This document shows, one piece after another, positions 46,299 to 57,588 of a stretch of DNA of 64,000 nucleotides. The DNA lies in contig KV425608.1 of NCBI GenBank assembly GCA_001632425.1, positions 1 through 64,000 on the forward strand, written 5' to 3'. Source of the stretch: Neolentinus lepideus HHB14362 ss-1. Lineage: Eukaryota; Basidiomycota; Agaricomycetes; Gloeophyllales; Gloeophyllaceae. Position 1 is the first letter of the stretch, and each line of letters starts with the position of its first letter. The translations under genes and the position numbers were made by a program. The notes beneath the pieces are model-generated. The model did not search any database. It was given only the letters and a program-made list of their open reading frames with translations, and was not told the origin of the DNA.

Positions 46299-46820
46299 AT
46301 GGCTCCTCCAATGGCTCCAGGAGGTACGCGGAAGCTCAGGTATACCAATGACATGATTCTTCACTGACATCTCATACCCTCTCACAAGCTCAGAACCGCG
46401 CAAGTCGCCTAAACCAGAGCCCATGGGTAACTTCCCGCTAGTCGTGCTGTTCACCATTTGCATGCTATGCATACTATTCGTGCTGTGGCGAAGAGCGTCT
46501 GAGCTCAAGACAGTCGTGTCGCACCAGTATAAATTTTTCCCACTTTTCCTCCGTGTGGGCTGATGGGATGTGTATCCAGGCTCAAGACGTGGTCTCGAGC
46601 AGAGGGCACGATTCGTCTGTCAGAGGATAACGGTCCACCTGCGCGCGAGTTTTTGGATGACGACTACGACGAGGATAATGCGGGGCTGGAGGACGATGAG
46701 CCATTGGCGTATCGTGCGGAGCAGCTGCGCTTAGTAGACACACCCCGGTCTGATGGAGCTGAGGGCTCCGCACCCCCAAAGGATAGGAACTTGGCAGAGT
46801 CCGAACAGAATAGTGCGTAG
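46299..46820 (+). CDS. Small single-pass membrane protein, unknown function
   Basis: Three exons (46299-46323, 46394-46526, 46580-46820) join in phase to 132 residues. A short Pro-rich, basic N-terminus (MAPPMAPGEPRKSPKPEPMG) precedes one strong membrane helix NFPLVVLFTICMLCILFVLW, then RRASELKTVVSHQ. The C-terminal 80 residues are polar and very acidic (REFLDDDYDEDNAGLEDDEP). The layout, with Arg after the helix and a charged tail, fits a small organelle or plasma-membrane tail-type protein. I recognise no family. Splice sites (GTACGC/CTCAG and GTATAA/TCCAG) and phases are clean, which supports a real gene despite the small size. Confidence 0.75.
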
Positions 46821-48534
46821 TGTGACATATAGCGGAATTGCACTAACAGACTTGGCTATGATCTGAAGCGGGTGCGAGCAATCCCTGGAAGGACTGAGCT
46901 CGTCGGCGCTATATTGGGACGAACCCATACCCGTCCCAGTATTGGACGGACTTACGATAGCGGATTATCATCGTGTAGTATCCAAGTGCAATCTAATTAT
47001 TACTGCAAGCGTGGACAGTGCATCGGTACAACATTTACTGGATCCTGGAATCCGTTCTTGAATATCGCGTAGGCCACCGGTACCGATTATCGTGGAGTGA
47101 AGTCAGACCCTTGCTAGAACTCCTTGGGTCCCGTTGCGCCTTTAACCTATGTTCAGGTACCTCGCGTGCCCTGCTTAATCAGCCCTCAGATTAGGAGCCA
47201 ATAGCTCCTGTGCGCACAGCACAGGAACAGCCAGATATCTGCTACGTCTCATCATTTCATATTCGCGATTACTTAGTACTGGGTCTCTGTCTCAGTTCAC
47301 TAGTCTAGGACTCAGGACTAAGCTAGGCCGTAGAGGTGGCTATGATGCGCAGCTAGTTTCGACTTGGGGCTTGCTTTATCTCCACTAGTACACTGTCTGG
47401 TCATGATCGGTCTGAAACTATGCGGGTCTCATGATATGGACTGTCGGAATCGTCCAACTTCGATAGTTATGCTCATCGCCTCGGGAGTATCGCTGCTCTC
47501 TGTTCATCTGCTCCTCGGACGGGCTCATCAGGCCTAAGGGACTGCGGAGGCTGAACAGGCAGGTTGATCCGCTGCTAGTTGACCTGATATAGGACGCACC
47601 GTCGTTTTAACACAAAGGGAGATGATTCTGTCCCGCAGGTTCGGAAGAATCTCCCCCCTCCCGGGATTCTCAAATGTAGAGTAAGGCGATGAAGGGCAAC
47701 CATCATAAGTACATGCCTCGTAAGGTTCGCGAAGTCTTCCCCCTCGTAATCAGTCCCGAATTTGAACGCCTTTCCGATTTACATATATTATGCCTGTCAT
47801 CTGAATCCGTACAGCCTTTCTACAGCCGACATTGGCAAAGGGTTTAGGGCCTCCCGCCTAATCCTCATCGATTGTTTTAAGCATACAGCTGAGGTGATGT
47901 CAGTTGTTTCGTCGATGTTTCATGTGTTCAGGGCACATCGAAAGCGCTCCGGGCGGCTTCATCATTCAGTCGATCTAAATAATCATCTGAGTGACTTCAT
48001 GGTCAAGTCTAAATATGACACTGCCATAGATAGGGCTAGTAGCAATATTGCTGCTGCGGGAGTTAGGTTGTACTCTATGAATCTCCTACGATCGTTACAA
48101 TATTCGCCGATGTGGCCGAATTTTGAATAGCTTTAGCAGTACATATATACATTGCACTGAGGCTACGTAAAAGAATACGGGCCTAGGCGCTCCCACACAT
48201 GAGAGAAGCGGTCCGAGATTGTGGCGCAAGCCAATGCCCCTAATTCGCCCATAGCCCTGCGAGACAGCTTATGGCTTCCTCACCCAAAACGGGTCTGGGG
48301 ACCTTAGCGACGTGCCGTATATGCCTGTTTCTTTTTGCTAATGTGGCTCAAATAAATTCAGGCTTACAACACCCTCGAGACGTGCCCTCACGATTTTTTA
48401 TTTCTCCCTTTGTCTGCACGACCCCCCACCCAGTTCGTCTCCTGTCCGCGTCGAAATCCCAACCGAGGTTTCGGTCGTCTGCCTGGTCTCTGTCTGTTTA
48501 GAAAGCGCATAAAATTCACCTATGGGCCAACTTG
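46821..48534. other. Intergenic tract, no supported gene
   Basis: The longest plus-strand frame (47762-48130, 122 codons) has no recognisable motif and no splice partner. Other frames are shorter. The 200 bases before 48535 are CT-rich, as expected of a fungal promoter. Confidence 0.5.
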
Positions 48535-50981
48535 ATGGCCGCAGTTTATATCCACAATGCTCTATTCAGTCCAGAGATAGGCTCCGGAAGCCCACCTAGT
48601 GGGAGCAGACCCACCAGCGGACACGGACGCGCCCCGCACCAGCGTACACAGTCTTCTTATTCAATACTCACCTTGCAGACGGCCACGACCCACACGTACC
48701 CAACCGAGTCGATCCTGCATTCCGTCGCGTCGGTTTCTACTGCCTACCATGACCTCCTGGCTCGACAGCCTCCTCATCCGAGTGAAGCAAGTTATGGCTG
48801 GGATACGCCTCTGCGACTGCATGATGGCCCAGAAGTATTGGGATATCGCGAGAAGACGCTGGCAAAGCGCCTGAGGCGGCTTGGGACGGCGAAAATACCC
48901 CTGGAGGTAGTGCTCGGTGAGTGTGCCTTCCTATGTCTGCTCCATGAGGGCGGTTGCCGCCCATAAACTATGGACCTACGTATATGGTAGCTTCCGTGGC
49001 ATTCGTGCGTGTCTTGTACACTTGGGTGGCCTTGGGGGAGAAGAAACGAGGATGGAGACTGTGCTCCTCCCTGGGGTATTTTAATACATTCCTTGTCCGT
49101 GGATATGGCAGTTGGCATGGTAGCGCAGTCTTGTTGCTGCTAAGCCGTGTCCACCGATGCGTCCAGAGTGCACTGGATAGTATCATGATTTCCTCGATTT
49201 GTGTGTTCCCGCTGCGCACGCACAATGGTACCGGTGGCGTATACTTGGAATTTCGTATGGTTGTTATGTGCGACCTTGAATTATCTTTGTCATGTTTCCC
49301 TCCCTTATCAAATCTGACCCTATCTGTATCCTCTTTCAGGTGGATGGGCAATATACACGACCGTTCGCTACTTTGTCGCCTTCTCCTTCACTCCCGCACA
49401 CGATATCGAGATCATCTCTCTATCCGTGGGAGCTTCCTCGGTTCTATCCCTCTGCCTCCTCGTCGCTTCAATCCTCCTCTTCATTCTGTCTCCGCGCTCA
49501 TGGCAAACCTCGCATATGTTCTCGGTCGTTACTCGGATCCTCCTATCTTACGCGAGTTCTGTATTTCTAATAGCGCCTGCCGCAGTCAATCTGGTTCTTG
49601 TTGCTCTCTTGCGGAGAAGAACGAGTGTGTTACAGGTCACACGGCTCTGCGCATGGGACGTGGACGTCCTGTGGGCGGGTAATGGGAGAAGCTGTGATGG
49701 AACCCACAAAGCAAAATGGGCCCCCTGGTTTGCGGGCGCGATTGTCAGACTTGTTTTGACAATCGTTATTGCTGTACGTATCTTTGATGTCTAGTCTAAC
49801 TGTGCTTCCGAAGTTCATGTACATTCTTTCAGGCCGTTTACCATGTCATAGCGCGCATGTACCATCAGACATACGACAAACTGGAGTCCCACAGCTCTTT
49901 CCGCCGTTCGCAACCGGTCCTAATCGGCTCTCCGCTGACTCTTCCAGTCTCCGCATCTTCCTCCCTACAGCCCATTATCAACGCCACCACGCCGCCGATG
50001 ACCCCGGGCACTCTCTCGCCGTATTTCAGTCCATCTTTAATCCGTCAGAGCCGGGGTAGCTACGCGTCCGAGACGGGTGCTTCGCCACCGACAAGTGCTT
50101 CCGACCGCAGATCGTTACGTGGCCACAGGCCGCGTATTGCCTCCACCAAGGAAGGCGTACTTACCGTGCCGAGGAAGTCGCTTTCATCTTCGGGGCACGA
50201 GCATCACGATACAGAGTTTGACGACGACCTTGACTCGGAGGAGCATGGAGACAGTTCAGTGGAGACTGTTACCGTCCAGACGCCTCCGGTCGTGAAGAAG
50301 AATTCTTTGGACGGAGAGCATCAGAGCGGGAGCGAGCATAGCAACAGGCACGGTCCCGCGCCTGTCGAGCAAGGACTGTACGAGATAGAGCTGCTAGAGT
50401 TTGAGGATCGATTCCGGTCACTGGTTAGCCAGGTCTCGAGGGAGACCGAGGAGGGCATGAATTTTGCGACTCAGCCAGATTACACATTTGACCCTGCAGT
50501 GCTGAACAGGCGTATCGTGAATCTGGACGCAGACGAGGAAGAGGAAGGCGACTCAGAGTCTGGAATGGACGCCAGGTCGATGACGCCCGAGGACTATATC
50601 AGCATGCTCGGCGGCTACGTGCGGAGGATGCCGACCATCGAGTCGCTCGGCTCTCGCGAGGTGATGAGCCTTACGAACTCAAGATGCGGCACGTCTTCGC
50701 GGCCGCCGACAAGGGCGGCGACGCTTAGCATGAGCGAGCAGGGCAGCCAGCCCCCGAGCCGGAGCAATAGTCTCAATTGGCGGCAGCTGGATATCGTCGC
50801 TGCCGTTAATAATGGCACCGCGGAGCCGACGACACCGCTGAGCCCGAGCGGCAGCGTGAGCCAGCGGTCTGTGGTTCGCGCGGGGAGTATGTCCTCGTGG
50901 CGCAGTCTCGGTACGTCAGTCGTGGTGGAGAGCCCCGTGCAGACGGAATTTCCGTGGAATCCGGCTCATGAAGAAAGCTGA
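48535..50981 (+). CDS. Multi-pass membrane protein with a long Ser-rich cytoplasmic tail, unknown function
   Basis: Three exons (48535-48916, 49340-49773, 49833-50981) join in phase to 654 residues. The N-terminal 125 residues are polar. Hydrophobic segments follow: IPLEVVLGGWAIYTTVRYFVAF, SVLSLCLLVASILLFIL, a stretch around ILLSYASSVFLIAPAAVNLVLV, and WFAGAIVRLVLTIVIAAVYHVIA. The last 370 residues form a Ser/Thr/Pro-rich tail with an acidic run (DADEEEEGDSESG) and short conserved-looking pieces (GLYEIELLEFEDRFRSLVSQ, MTPEDYISMLGGYVRRMP). The arrangement resembles a small transmembrane receptor or transporter-associated protein, but no family is recognised. Intron 1 is 423 nt, far above the local norm of about 55 nt, and could hide a small exon or an inserted sequence. 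Confidence 0.8.
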
Positions 50982-53900
50982 TGTTTGGGTTTATCGTCTT
51001 GCGCCATTCATTGGACGCTGCCTTTGGTCTTCATATACCCTTCGCAAATATTGAAGACCCTTTAAATTATTCAATCTTAGTCGCTTTCACCTGTTGCTAA
51101 TATTTTTCATGCCGTTCAAGCACGACACGCCGCGGCCCCATATTTTGTTTACTTATCATCGCACTAGCTTGTTCTGTTCGGGCCTTGGGGGTCGGAGGTA
51201 TGAAGACACGACACAATGACTTTACTACTAGTATTATTTCGGCTGTACAAACAGTTGTTTGTAATGACGGTGACGATGCAAATGCAGTACCTACTGACGA
51301 GAATCCAAACACTCACAACTTTGAGAGTACATTACCTCAAAGTCCGGACCCCCCCCCTCTCACAAATGTTGCCCAACTTGAAAACATGGAAATTGATTAT
51401 CTCTGTTTGCTAAATCAAGAGTGCCAGCTTTCCTAAATTATGTGGCCACACCGGCATTCCTGGCTGTGGACAACCCGAAATATACTCTGCGTGGATAGAC
51501 ATATGCTAACGGAAGGCATTTCTATACCCGAGTCCAGAGCACGTATTAACTTGTGACTAGCAAGGTCTCTGGCTTGTCAGAATGAAATTCATCTTTCTGC
51601 AACTATTTGTCTTTGTTTTTTCTTTGCCCTCTTTTGGTAAGTCACGTCACGATGCCACAGCTTCATTTCGACATTTGCCTCCCCCTGCATCTGCTGTCAT
51701 CGCTATTTCATCCTTCCATCTATTATATCTAGTTGATTATTCTTCTCAATCACGTGTGGATTGTGGCTTGAAGTGTCGCTATCAAAGTCCCGAAGCGAAG
51801 TCAGCATTGCATATCCGTAGATACATCTATTCATATTGGTGTCCTCCGATCACCAATTATCCACACTAGTCCTCTGGTTGGCAGAGTATAAAGGTATAGT
51901 TTAATTCTGCGCGGTCGCACAGGCGTTTATCGAGTAAATATAGTGGTGTCAATAGAAAAGAACTGGCTCGTCACGTGACGATATCACATGACCACGCGGA
52001 CGTGACGAAGCGTCACGCGCATTCAGACTCCAAGCGGCGCCCCTGCGTTACACTCGGCGGGATGAAAATAGCAGGACTCAAGGTACAAAGGTATGCTGCA
52101 ACACTTGAATTAATGTTGTACCTTGTCTCGCTCGGGTGCTCCAGGAGATGGCGCGCAGTCGGGGTACTTCTGGAGTATGATGGTAGCGATACCCAGAGAA
52201 GCGGTGTTAAATACTAGCCTCATCTATTTTCTATTCAAGAACTTCCTTCAGTTTTGCGCGTACAGCTAGGGCCGTGCTGCGCCTCGCACCAACATATGGA
52301 TCTCGGGCCTCCCCTCCTTATCGTGGACCTCAGTCAGACAATTCTCCAACATAATAAGATCATGTCACGAGTAAAGAATCCGTATATCCAGTTTTTGCGT
52401 CCACATTGTCGGAATTAGGGGAATACAAATCGCAACGATGCGAGGGGTTCTAGGGTGTGCGAGCTCCAGACTTGCTAAGGGGGTGGATTCGTACACCAGT
52501 AACTCAGGGTTTGAAGAACCAAAGAGTAGTGGTACACCATGGTGTTTTTCTTAGGAAGTATAATAGTCTGGGTTGCTGTAAGATCCGTGATAGGCGCAAT
52601 CAAATGAAGTTCATGGCGACCTGGCCCACCTTTAGAAAACATAAGGAGGCCACTCACAAGCCAGATGCCATCGAGAATCCAGTCGAGACAACGACGAGAT
52701 GCCCATAACCATTGGCTTGCGCCATCTACAAAATTTGTGATAGGTTGATACAGTTCATGTTCCAAACAGCAGAAATAGACGTCACGATGAGGGCTCAGTT
52801 CAGGAATAGAAAAGAACCATAGCATGAACTATTCCACGCATTTAGAAGCTTGAACGCCGTGCAGCCCGAGATGACGCCGCACAGCCCCACGAATATGACG
52901 GGAAACCCATTCAGAAAAGTCGACGGCAGTCCTGAGTAACATAGCCACTTTGTGTGCGCTCTAGCGGACGCGAGAAGGCCTTAGTATGTCCGTAATGACT
53001 TCAATCAAGTTCGGCACCACAGAGAGCTGGTAACAAGGCACTTTCCGAGGATCGTCGGATCCAGCCCAGAATCCATCTAGCGGACGATTTACCAACGACA
53101 GGGAGGAACGATCCTCGGGATCCGAAAAGCCAAAAGTGAACCAGCGAATACCGGCGGAGAGGAATATTTTCGTATGACGCGTAACTCACGCTGTGAATGT
53201 GAGGCTGCTTACCGCAAGTTAGAGTGTATAGCTCAGGTTCACGGTCCGATAGTAAATCGATCAGAGTCATACAGATGGCCGATAGAGGCAGCGTAACGCG
53301 TGTGACGAAACGAGCGAGCGGTGATGAAGCAGATGTTCACAAGTGGTATCCAGGGCAATGAGGTGGGTGCAGCTGTTCCGCGACATTTCAGTGGGACAAC
53401 TGACGACACATGATCAAATTATGGAAGCTGTCTTTCATATCTGTTGGTCCAACCAGGTCCATGAGATGAGACGTGCGCTGAGCGGTCCGGACCTAGGTGG
53501 AAAACGTGAGATCCCGTCTGAGTAGTCGAAGCGAGCACCTCAGAATGTAAGACATCTTCTGCTGATTGGGTGTAACGTTTTTAAGCAATATGATTTGGCT
53601 AGGTGCGAGCTGAGTCCATAACATCAGATTCGTCACTTGACTGCAGCTTTGATAATTTTTCCGCAACGTGAGATTATATCAAGGGGCGCACCTCGGTACA
53701 TTTAGAATCGTAGTGCGTTACATGTAATTCGGCAACTTACTGAGAACTAGATGCGGTCATTCACCCAACAATATTGGTTCTCGGTGGGTATAGTTACATA
53801 GCCGTGCGGCAAATTTTGCAACGGAGCGGCCTGAGGGCTAGAGAATAGCCATGTCATAGGCCGAGGGCGTAATTGGTCAAAGTATGCAATTGCTAATAGG

Positions 53901-56434
53901 TTGGCAATAGAATTGGCCTAGCCCTCTGATTTATGAGATACCCGCTCGATCCGAACCAGGGCGGTTGACCGTGGATGCGTCTCGTTTACCGCAGGAATTG
54001 GAGGAACAGGTCACAATCGAGTCTGCGGATCCCGAGAATGGTCAACAAACCGACAGATTACGACTTAGTATCAGGTTGCATAGTGTTTTCAATCCGACTA
54101 GTCGATGGCCTGGTATGGCAGCCTTAGAGTGGTCCTCGGAGCTCGGACAATACGCCGGACAATCTCCCAGGACACGGCAAGATTCGGCATTATGTAATTA
54201 CTTCCCGTGGCCACGCGGGGTCCCTTAATGCACGCAGCCGTCGGGCTATAAAATATAATAACTGGATAGGAACACAAAGCTCTATAAGAGCTATTATGCC
54301 CTGCGAATATCGTTGTACCTCACGCAGCGGCTACAGTGCCGTTGGTAGGGATCTTTTGACTCAGGCCGGCGACAGGCCGAAGGTCTTTGATCCTCCCTTT
54401 ATACATAATTTTATTGTTGCCATGATTATTCGTCCGAAGGCATGATGTACTTCCTCCCCACTTATTTATTTCCCCGCTTTTGCCATGTTCATTGATAGGG
54501 CCTGGTTTCAGTCCCTGTGATTAGCTAGATGAATTGTATTCCCTTCAGCAGCATCATGCTGATTTTGCTCCAAGGGCTACAATTTAGATGACTATAAAAA
54601 GTATACCCATATTTAAAGATTTTACTGGGAGGATGGCACGTCCTATATGCCGGAAACACCAGAGATATGTATGCAATGCAAGAATGGCTACATCATTGAC
54701 GCGCACTACCAAACTAAAATTGTAGGATCCTGAGGCGGTGGTCCATGTAGCAATGGGGCGCAGTGATCACGATGATACGCAATCAGACAACTATGTACAT
54801 CAATTTGAACTTCGACTAACCGTGGGTAAATTCAATCAATAATCATGCTATTATCAGGTCCGCTGGGAACGGTTCAACGATATCCGCAATATCCGACGTT
54901 GACGAGCTAGCTGTCAGCGCAGCAAGTGTGCGTCTTTCTCGATGATCGATTCCACAACTGAGTACTGAACGTTAACGTTGGACCTTAGGGGAGGCCTGAA
55001 GGAGAATTTGCAAATGTCTCGACATCGGCTCTCACCTCGATACTATTATGTTCTTTTCTCCGTCTCTCCGGCCCAAAGCAATGTTTTGTCCATAAGGAAA
55101 AAAATACAAGACGCGCTAACCGAAGTTTTTGGCATCACGCAGTCTGGTGACTACATGGATATACTTTGGACCGCGGAAGATTGCTCGGAAATCCTCATTC
55201 GCATGGCCACCACGTAAGTGCTTCGTTCCGAGAAAAAATTACACTGAATGTCTTGACAATGTACCCATGATTAGGGAGTCACCGGTCTTGCTGGCTGCAG
55301 TCGTGACATTCAGGTCGTCGCCTCGATTATCCGTGATCAAGAGGTCTACGTTTCTGCCCTCGTTGCTGTCGCGAAGTAACACTCTCCGGGAAGCGGCGAT
55401 TGAAAGTTGACATGCTGCGACTGTATTGTACACTTCATGCAATGCCGGTATCGATCAGATTCAGTCCGGATTGAAGAGTCCCCTGGGTCTAGGAGACATC
55501 CACCATCTGATGAACCTGCTGTCCTCTCTGGCCTCGTGTTGTTCTACAAACGAAGCATGTGTTTTTATCTTTGTATAGGAGACGTTGAAAGTACGTGCGC
55601 TCGGGGCCAATATTGGACCGCTGTCTGAATACAAAGCGTCAAGACTGCTCTATAGCCGATGCAAGTAATACGAACTCCGGCATTCTTTCATCGTATCCAA
55701 ATGCGATTACCGGCTGCTGCTAGCCACCCATTAGTCTACTTAAGCAATACCATTCTACGATCCCCAAAGTTTGCTTCATCCACCCGGTGGTCCTGGACTT
55801 GCGTTTGTTATGTTTAGCTACGCTTCTTCTGGGCGGCCGTCATCCGCAACACCATGTCGTGGATGTCGTCTATTTGGAAGCAAACTTGTTGTATCAGATC
55901 AATATGTCAAGTATACTTCCGTCCTGCCGCTTTCGACGCGTTCCTGGGGCACTCTCCTGACCGTCTACAGGCAGATCAGGCCCTATGAGTCACCAGCATG
56001 TGGTACCGGCGCCATGATGGCATCCTACATTCACGGCGTATACCGCCTAAGAGAGCAGGTTTACCGCCAAATTCTTTAGGGATGCCGCCGCTCTTTAAAA
56101 ACATGCGGCCAGAGTACCCTTGCGGTTTGTGACTGGTATCGAACCAAATTATGTGCACAAGACGTTGACGTAGATACAGCTGACTAGGGGTTGTCATTTA
56201 CTGAAACAGCCACAATACAAGGTATCTTCACAAACTCGAATTCACTCCCAGAACGCACACCACTACCGTATGCGGCATTCACTGCTCGCCGCCCTTGCCA
56301 TAGCAAGCTATGCCGACCCTGCTCGACCCCTGGCATATTCCACGAAGTCATCAATCGTGGAAGGCCAAGCAGCTAAAAGACCGGAAAGGTATCATTAACA
56401 TGATTGCCATCAGGTATCACCGTATACCCGGAAC
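50982..56434. other. 5.4-kb tract without supported genes
   Basis: Frames are short and inconsistent. On the minus strand at about 52830-52930 a hydrophobic stretch (GFPVIFVGLCGVISG) hints at a decayed membrane-protein gene, but neighbouring frames carry stops and I could not connect exons. No terminal repeats were seen. A palindrome cluster at 51970-52017 is listed separately. Confidence 0.5.
51970..52017. promoter_or_regulatory. Cluster of CACGTG/GTGACG palindromes
   Basis: GTCACGTGAC (51970-51979) is a perfect 10-bp palindrome containing an E-box. CGTGACG, AAG and CGTCACG at 52001-52017 form a 7-bp inverted repeat with a 3-base loop. E-box cores bind bHLH factors in fungi. No gene that would use this site was identified nearby. 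Confidence 0.35.
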
Positions 56435-57588
56435 TCAGAACTCGCCTTCTTCATCGTACTTCTCGAACTTGGAGTCGATCATACGCACGAAATCTAGAAA
56501 CTGCGGGGGGCGAACAAGGGAAATCATGTACAAATGGATATACACGAAAATAGCATATGATAGCCCACCATCATCCACGTATCTTTACTAACCCCCTTTC
56601 CAGCCTTCTCGTTGAGGAAGTCGAACCACCATTGTGTATGCTCTTCTTGCCAGCCTTCCTCCGATCCTCCCATATCAACGTCGTCATCGCCGTCTTTTGA
56701 AGGGATGTGCGCTAGCGCGCCGCCTTGAAGGCCATGCGGGAGTAGCAAACCCCAGAACGCCTGAGCGGTCTCGACGCCTGCTCCAGTTATTAGAACTGTT
56801 TGGGTGTTGTGTAAGTGTGTGCAACGACCGACTTACTGAGAACTCTTGCGCCTTCTGGCCTCGCAAAGTCGAATGTATGAGAATATACTTGCTGGAAGTA
56901 GTGAGGGTCCGATCCAAGTTTATCCCGCAGCCGTAGTAGAGAAGTCTTCATGTTAGCGATCGTGTCAATCCTGCACACCACCATCATCAGAGACATGACT
57001 ATACCCGTAATGTCACGTCTTGTGACGGTATTGGATCGAGCTTACCCCAGAGCCTTCCAACCATCAACCCAGCCTAGCCTATTCCACTCTCCGACCCGGG
57101 GTGACTTGAGTTCGTAAGCGACCGCTAACAGCACCACGTCCTCTGGATCCACACTAAGATCCTGACATAGTTTGATGGTTCCGTCCACGGTTATAGAGTC
57201 ACCATCCGGATCTTTCGGATTGTAAATGGGGACAGTCAGCTCGCAGAGAAGATATCGCTGGCAATTGGTTTTCACGCGTACCCTTATATTGATCAAAAAG
57301 GCCGTTCAATTTACTCGTGGATGCCCCGCTTTGAGACGATGTCCGGGACGACGATTCGTTATAGTATGCGTTGATAGCGACTTCCACATGTTTGTACTGC
57401 TCGATGAGACGCTTCGCGTCTCTTGACCTGTGGGTTAGCGTTCGAATTAATAACGCGTGCTCTTGAAAGATTATTGTGGAGCCCAGCCTCGGATAGTTAT
57501 ACTGCAAAGTCGACCGAGGCAATACAAGAAATAGACAGACTCACGATGCTCCGGTGATTGCAACGAATTGCGAGATCTTCTCCTCCAT
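56435..57588 (-). CDS. DCN1: DCN1-type cullin neddylation factor
   Basis: Exons 57545-57588, 57282-57427, 57046-57211, 56837-56970, 56569-56777 and 56435-56500 join in phase to 254 residues. The N-terminus is a UBA-like three-helix domain (MEEKISQFVAITGASSRDAKRLIEQYKHVEVAINAYY). The PONY domain follows, with DPEDVVLLAVAYELKSPRVGEWNR, WVDGWKALG, RDKLGSDPHYFQQVYSHTFDFAR, TAQAFWGLLLPHG, HTQWWFDFLNEKAGKGVSKDTW and a final DFVRMIDSKFEKYDEEG. Dcn1 binds cullins and the Nedd8-E2 and promotes cullin neddylation, activating SCF-type ubiquitin ligases. The reading frame upstream of the first Met continues as KVDKQ without a Met before a stop, and AG at a possible splice acceptor lies just upstream, so a very short first exon may be missing from this model. 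Confidence 0.94.

Noticed and set aside
47762..48130. 122-codon plus-strand open frame
   Set aside because: No motif, no splice support and no recognisable homologue; within the range expected by chance.
52475..53270. Possible decayed multi-pass membrane protein on the minus strand
   Set aside because: Hydrophobic fragments occur in different frames with stops between them, and no consistent exon chain could be built.
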